Shown here: positions 5,980-7,727 of the stretch, one piece after another
How positions within the stretch are numbered: the first letter of the stretch is position 1
Layout: every line of letters begins with the position of its first letter
Assembly (NCBI GenBank): GCA_031555955.1
Contig: JAVBTY010000048.1
Coordinates: forward strand, 1 to 7,727
DNA from: Azoarcus sp031555955
GTDB lineage: Bacteria; Pseudomonadota; Gammaproteobacteria; Burkholderiales; Rhodocyclaceae
Direction of reading: 5' to 3'
Length of the DNA stretch: 7,727 nucleotides
Program-made: the position numbers and the translations under genes
The notes under the pieces: generated by a model
Database searches by the model: none
Told to the model about the DNA's origin: nothing
Seen by the model: only the letters and a program-made list of their open reading frames with translations

Positions 5980-7020
5980 ATGACGATTACCGCCCAGCAG
6001 GCGCTGCAACGCACCATCGAGCACCGCGAAATTTTCTTCGATGAAATGCTGTCGCTGATGCGCCAGATCATGGCTGGCGAGATTTCGCCGGTGATGAGCG
6101 CCGCGATTCTTACCGGGCTGCGCGTCAAGAAAGAAACCGTTGGCGAGATTACCGCCGCCGCCATGGTGATGCGAGAACTGGCGACAAAGGTGCGGGTGGC
6201 GCCGCCGCACGATCATTTTCTTGATGTTGTGGGTACGGGCGGCGACGGTTCGCACACGTTCAACATTTCCACCGCGACAATCTTCGTCGCCGCCGCCGCG
6301 GGCGCCCGCGGAGCCAAGCACGGCAACCGGGGCGTGTCATCAAAATCCGGCAGCGCCGACGTACTCGAAGCCCTGGGGGTGAATCTGACGCTGTCGCCGG
6401 AACAGGTTGGCGAGTGCATCGAGGCCACTGGCATCGGTTTCATGTTCGCGCCCAGCCATCATGGCGCAATGAAAAATGTCGCCGCCGTGCGCCGTGAAAT
6501 GGGCATACGCACGATCTTCAACATTCTTGGTCCGCTCACCAATCCGGCCGAAGCGCCGAATACTCTGATGGGCGTGTTCCACCCGGATCTGGTCGGAATC
6601 CAGGCGCGGGTCATGCAGCGTCTGGGCGCGCGTCATGTACTGGTGGTGCATGGCCTGGATGGTATTGACGAAGTCAGCCTGGGCGCGGGCACGCTGGTGG
6701 GCGAGCTGAAAGACGGTGAGGTGAGCGAATACGAGATCCACCCGGAAGACTTCGATTTCGCCATGGCTGGAACGCGTAATCTGCGCGTGGAAGATGCGGA
6801 GGCATCGCGCCGCACGCTCATCGACGCGCTGGAAAACAGACCGGGCCCGGCGCGCGAGATCGTTGTTTTCAATGCCGGGGTGGCGCTGTATGCCGCTAAT
6901 CTGGCGGGTTCGATCGGCGCGGGCATCGTACGGGCGCGCGAACTTGTCACCTCGGGCGCGGCGCGGGCGAAGCTGGATGAGTTCGTGCAGTTCACGCGCC
7001 GTTTCGGGGGGGCGCAATGA
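5980..7020 (+). CDS. trpD: Anthranilate phosphoribosyltransferase (TrpD)
   Basis: TrpD transfers the phosphoribosyl group of PRPP to anthranilate, the second step of tryptophan synthesis, as a cytoplasmic, usually homodimeric enzyme. The 346 aa are typical of the family. An N-terminal helical domain (about residues 1-70, with LMRQIMAGEISPVMSAAIL) is followed by the glycine-rich PRPP loop VGTGGDG at 84-90, FNIST at 94-98, KHGNRGVSSKSGSADVLE at 113-130, the anthranilate-site region HHGAMKNVAAVRREMG at 160-175, TIFNILGPLTNPA at 178-190, and GLDGIDEVS at 225-233, whose Asp230-Glu231 pair binds Mg2+. All expected signature residues are present. The start follows a good ribosome-binding site (5965-5970). 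The stop overlaps the trpC start as ATGA, so the two are translationally linked. It is separated from trpG by 119 bases, more than is usual within this operon. Confidence 0.97.
   Translation: MTITAQQALQRTIEHREIFFDEMLSLMRQIMAGEISPVMSAAILTGLRVKKETVGEITAAAMVMRELATKVRVAPPHDHFLDVVGTGGDGSHTFNISTATIFVAAAAGARGAKHGNRGVSSKSGSADVLEALGVNLTLSPEQVGECIEATGIGFMFAPSHHGAMKNVAAVRREMGIRTIFNILGPLTNPAEAPNTLMGVFHPDLVGIQARVMQRLGARHVLVVHGLDGIDEVSLGAGTLVGELKDGEVSEYEIHPEDFDFAMAGTRNLRVEDAEASRRTLIDALENRPGPAREIVVFNAGVALYAANLAGSIGAGIVRARELVTSGAARAKLDEFVQFTRRFGGAQ
7006..7012 (+). other. G7 homopolymer at the trpD end, just before the trpC start
   Basis: Seven consecutive G bases fall in the last codons of trpD (TTC GGG GGG GCG), ending four bases before the trpC ATG at 7017. 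Part of the run can act as a purine-rich ribosome-binding site for trpC, although no AGGAG is present. A slip here would alter only the final residues of TrpD and the overlap with trpC. Confidence 0.5.
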
Positions 7021-7727
7021 GCGATATCCTGCGGCGTATCGTCGCCGTCAAGCATGAGGAGGTCGCCGCCGCTGTCGCCGCAAAGCCGCTGGCGCAGCTG
7101 CGTGCGGAAGCTGTTGCGGAAAGCCCCGCGCGCGACTTTACCGGTGCGTTGCGGGCCGGAATCACCGCTGGCCGGCCGGCGGTAATCGCGGAGGTGAAGA
7201 AGGCCAGCCCTTCCAGGGGCGTGCTGCGCGCCGATTTCGACCCGGCCGCCATCGCCGCCGCCTATGAGCGTGCCGGCGCGGCTTGTTTGTCGGTGCTGAC
7301 CGATCGGCCGTTTTTCCAGGGCGCGCCCGAATATCTGCGCGCCGCCCGGGCGGCCTGCGCATTACCCGCGTTGCGCAAGGATTTTCTCGTCGATCCCTAC
7401 CAGGTATTCGAAGCCCGTGCGATGGGCGCGGACGCCATCCTGCTCATCGCCGCCGTGCTCGATCTTGCGCGCATGCGGGAGATGGAGGCGATCGCCGCTG
7501 AGCTGGGCATGGCGGTGCTGGTCGAGGTGCACGACGCCGCCGAGCTGGATGCCGCGCTGCAACTGGAAACCCCGCTCATCGGGGTGAACAATCGCAATCT
7601 GCGCACTTTCGAGGTGTCGCTCACGACCACGCTCGATCTGCTGCCGCGCGTTCCGGCCGGGCGTATCGTCGTGACCGAGTCGGGCATTCTGAAGACGGAG
7701 GATGTCGCTTTGATGCGCGCCAACGGC
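7017..7727 (+). CDS. trpC: Indole-3-glycerol-phosphate synthase TrpC (partial; cut by the right edge)
   Basis: TrpC closes the ring of the TrpF product carboxyphenylamino-deoxyribulose phosphate to indole-3-glycerol phosphate, a late step of tryptophan synthesis. 237 codons are present; the usual length is about 260-270 aa, so only the last beta-alpha portion and phosphate-loop end are missing. It starts MSDILRRIVAVKHEEV, typical of stand-alone bacterial TrpC. The (beta-alpha)8-barrel signatures are IAEVKKASPSRG at 57-68 (Glu59, Lys61), LRKDFLVDPYQ at 119-129 (catalytic Lys121), VLVEVH at 167-172 (Glu170), GVNNRNL at 189-195 (Asn191/Asn192) and VTESGI at 219-224 (Glu221, Ser222). All catalytic positions known from the Sulfolobus enzyme have a match. 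The start overlaps the trpD stop by four bases (ATGA). Whether a TrpF domain is fused further on cannot be seen, though the operon type makes that unlikely. Confidence 0.96.
   Translation, partial: MSDILRRIVAVKHEEVAAAVAAKPLAQLRAEAVAESPARDFTGALRAGITAGRPAVIAEVKKASPSRGVLRADFDPAAIAAAYERAGAACLSVLTDRPFFQGAPEYLRAARAACALPALRKDFLVDPYQVFEARAMGADAILLIAAVLDLARMREMEAIAAELGMAVLVEVHDAAELDAALQLETPLIGVNNRNLRTFEVSLTTTLDLLPRVPAGRIVVTESGILKTEDVALMRANG

Noticed and set aside
6693..6700. E. coli-type Chi octamer GCTGGTGG in trpD (another on the minus strand at 1528-1521 in recB)
   Set aside because: Both fall on common Leu-Val codon runs in GC-rich coding DNA. Two copies in 7.7 kb are no evidence of function, and this RecC may read another sequence.

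Overview
The window is a GC-rich segment (roughly two thirds G+C by eye) of a proteobacterial chromosome. The gene families and order (recC directly followed by recB with no ptrA between them; trpG-trpD-trpC) suggest a betaproteobacterium or a related gammaproteobacterium. I cannot name the genus. No RNA gene, CRISPR array or complete mobile element is visible.

Left two thirds, minus strand: a recombination-repair operon. recC (5050 to 1691, 1119 aa, complete) is followed by recB, which starts at 1698, inside the end of recC (8-base overlap), and runs off the left edge. 566 codons of recB are present, covering Walker A through the motif around residue 494; its later helicase motifs and nuclease domain lie outside. 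RecB is the 3'-5' helicase/nuclease of the RecBCD exonuclease and RecC is the scaffold that scans for Chi. recD would be expected further left. recB carries an in-frame hexanucleotide microsatellite that encodes seven Gly-Asp dipeptides.

Middle, 5051-5284: a 234-base divergent gap. It holds what looks like the decayed right end of an IS3-family insertion sequence (the last ~25 residues of an OrfB transposase plus a terminal-repeat-like end), then a 37-base stretch of only 19% G+C that abuts the trpG start and must hold, or sit next to, the control signals for both directions.

Right third, plus strand: tryptophan biosynthesis genes trpG (anthranilate synthase glutaminase subunit), trpD (anthranilate phosphoribosyltransferase) and trpC (indole-3-glycerol-phosphate synthase, cut by the right edge after 237 codons). 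trpD and trpC overlap by ATGA. trpG and trpD are separated by an unusually roomy 119-base spacer with an inverted repeat. trpE, often directly upstream of trpG, is absent; the IS remnant occupies that place, so an IS-linked rearrangement is a reasonable inference.

I did not find a new biological system. The points most worth checking are the IS scar at the trpG/recC junction, the Gly-Asp microsatellite in recB, and the divergence of the Chi-reading residues in RecC.
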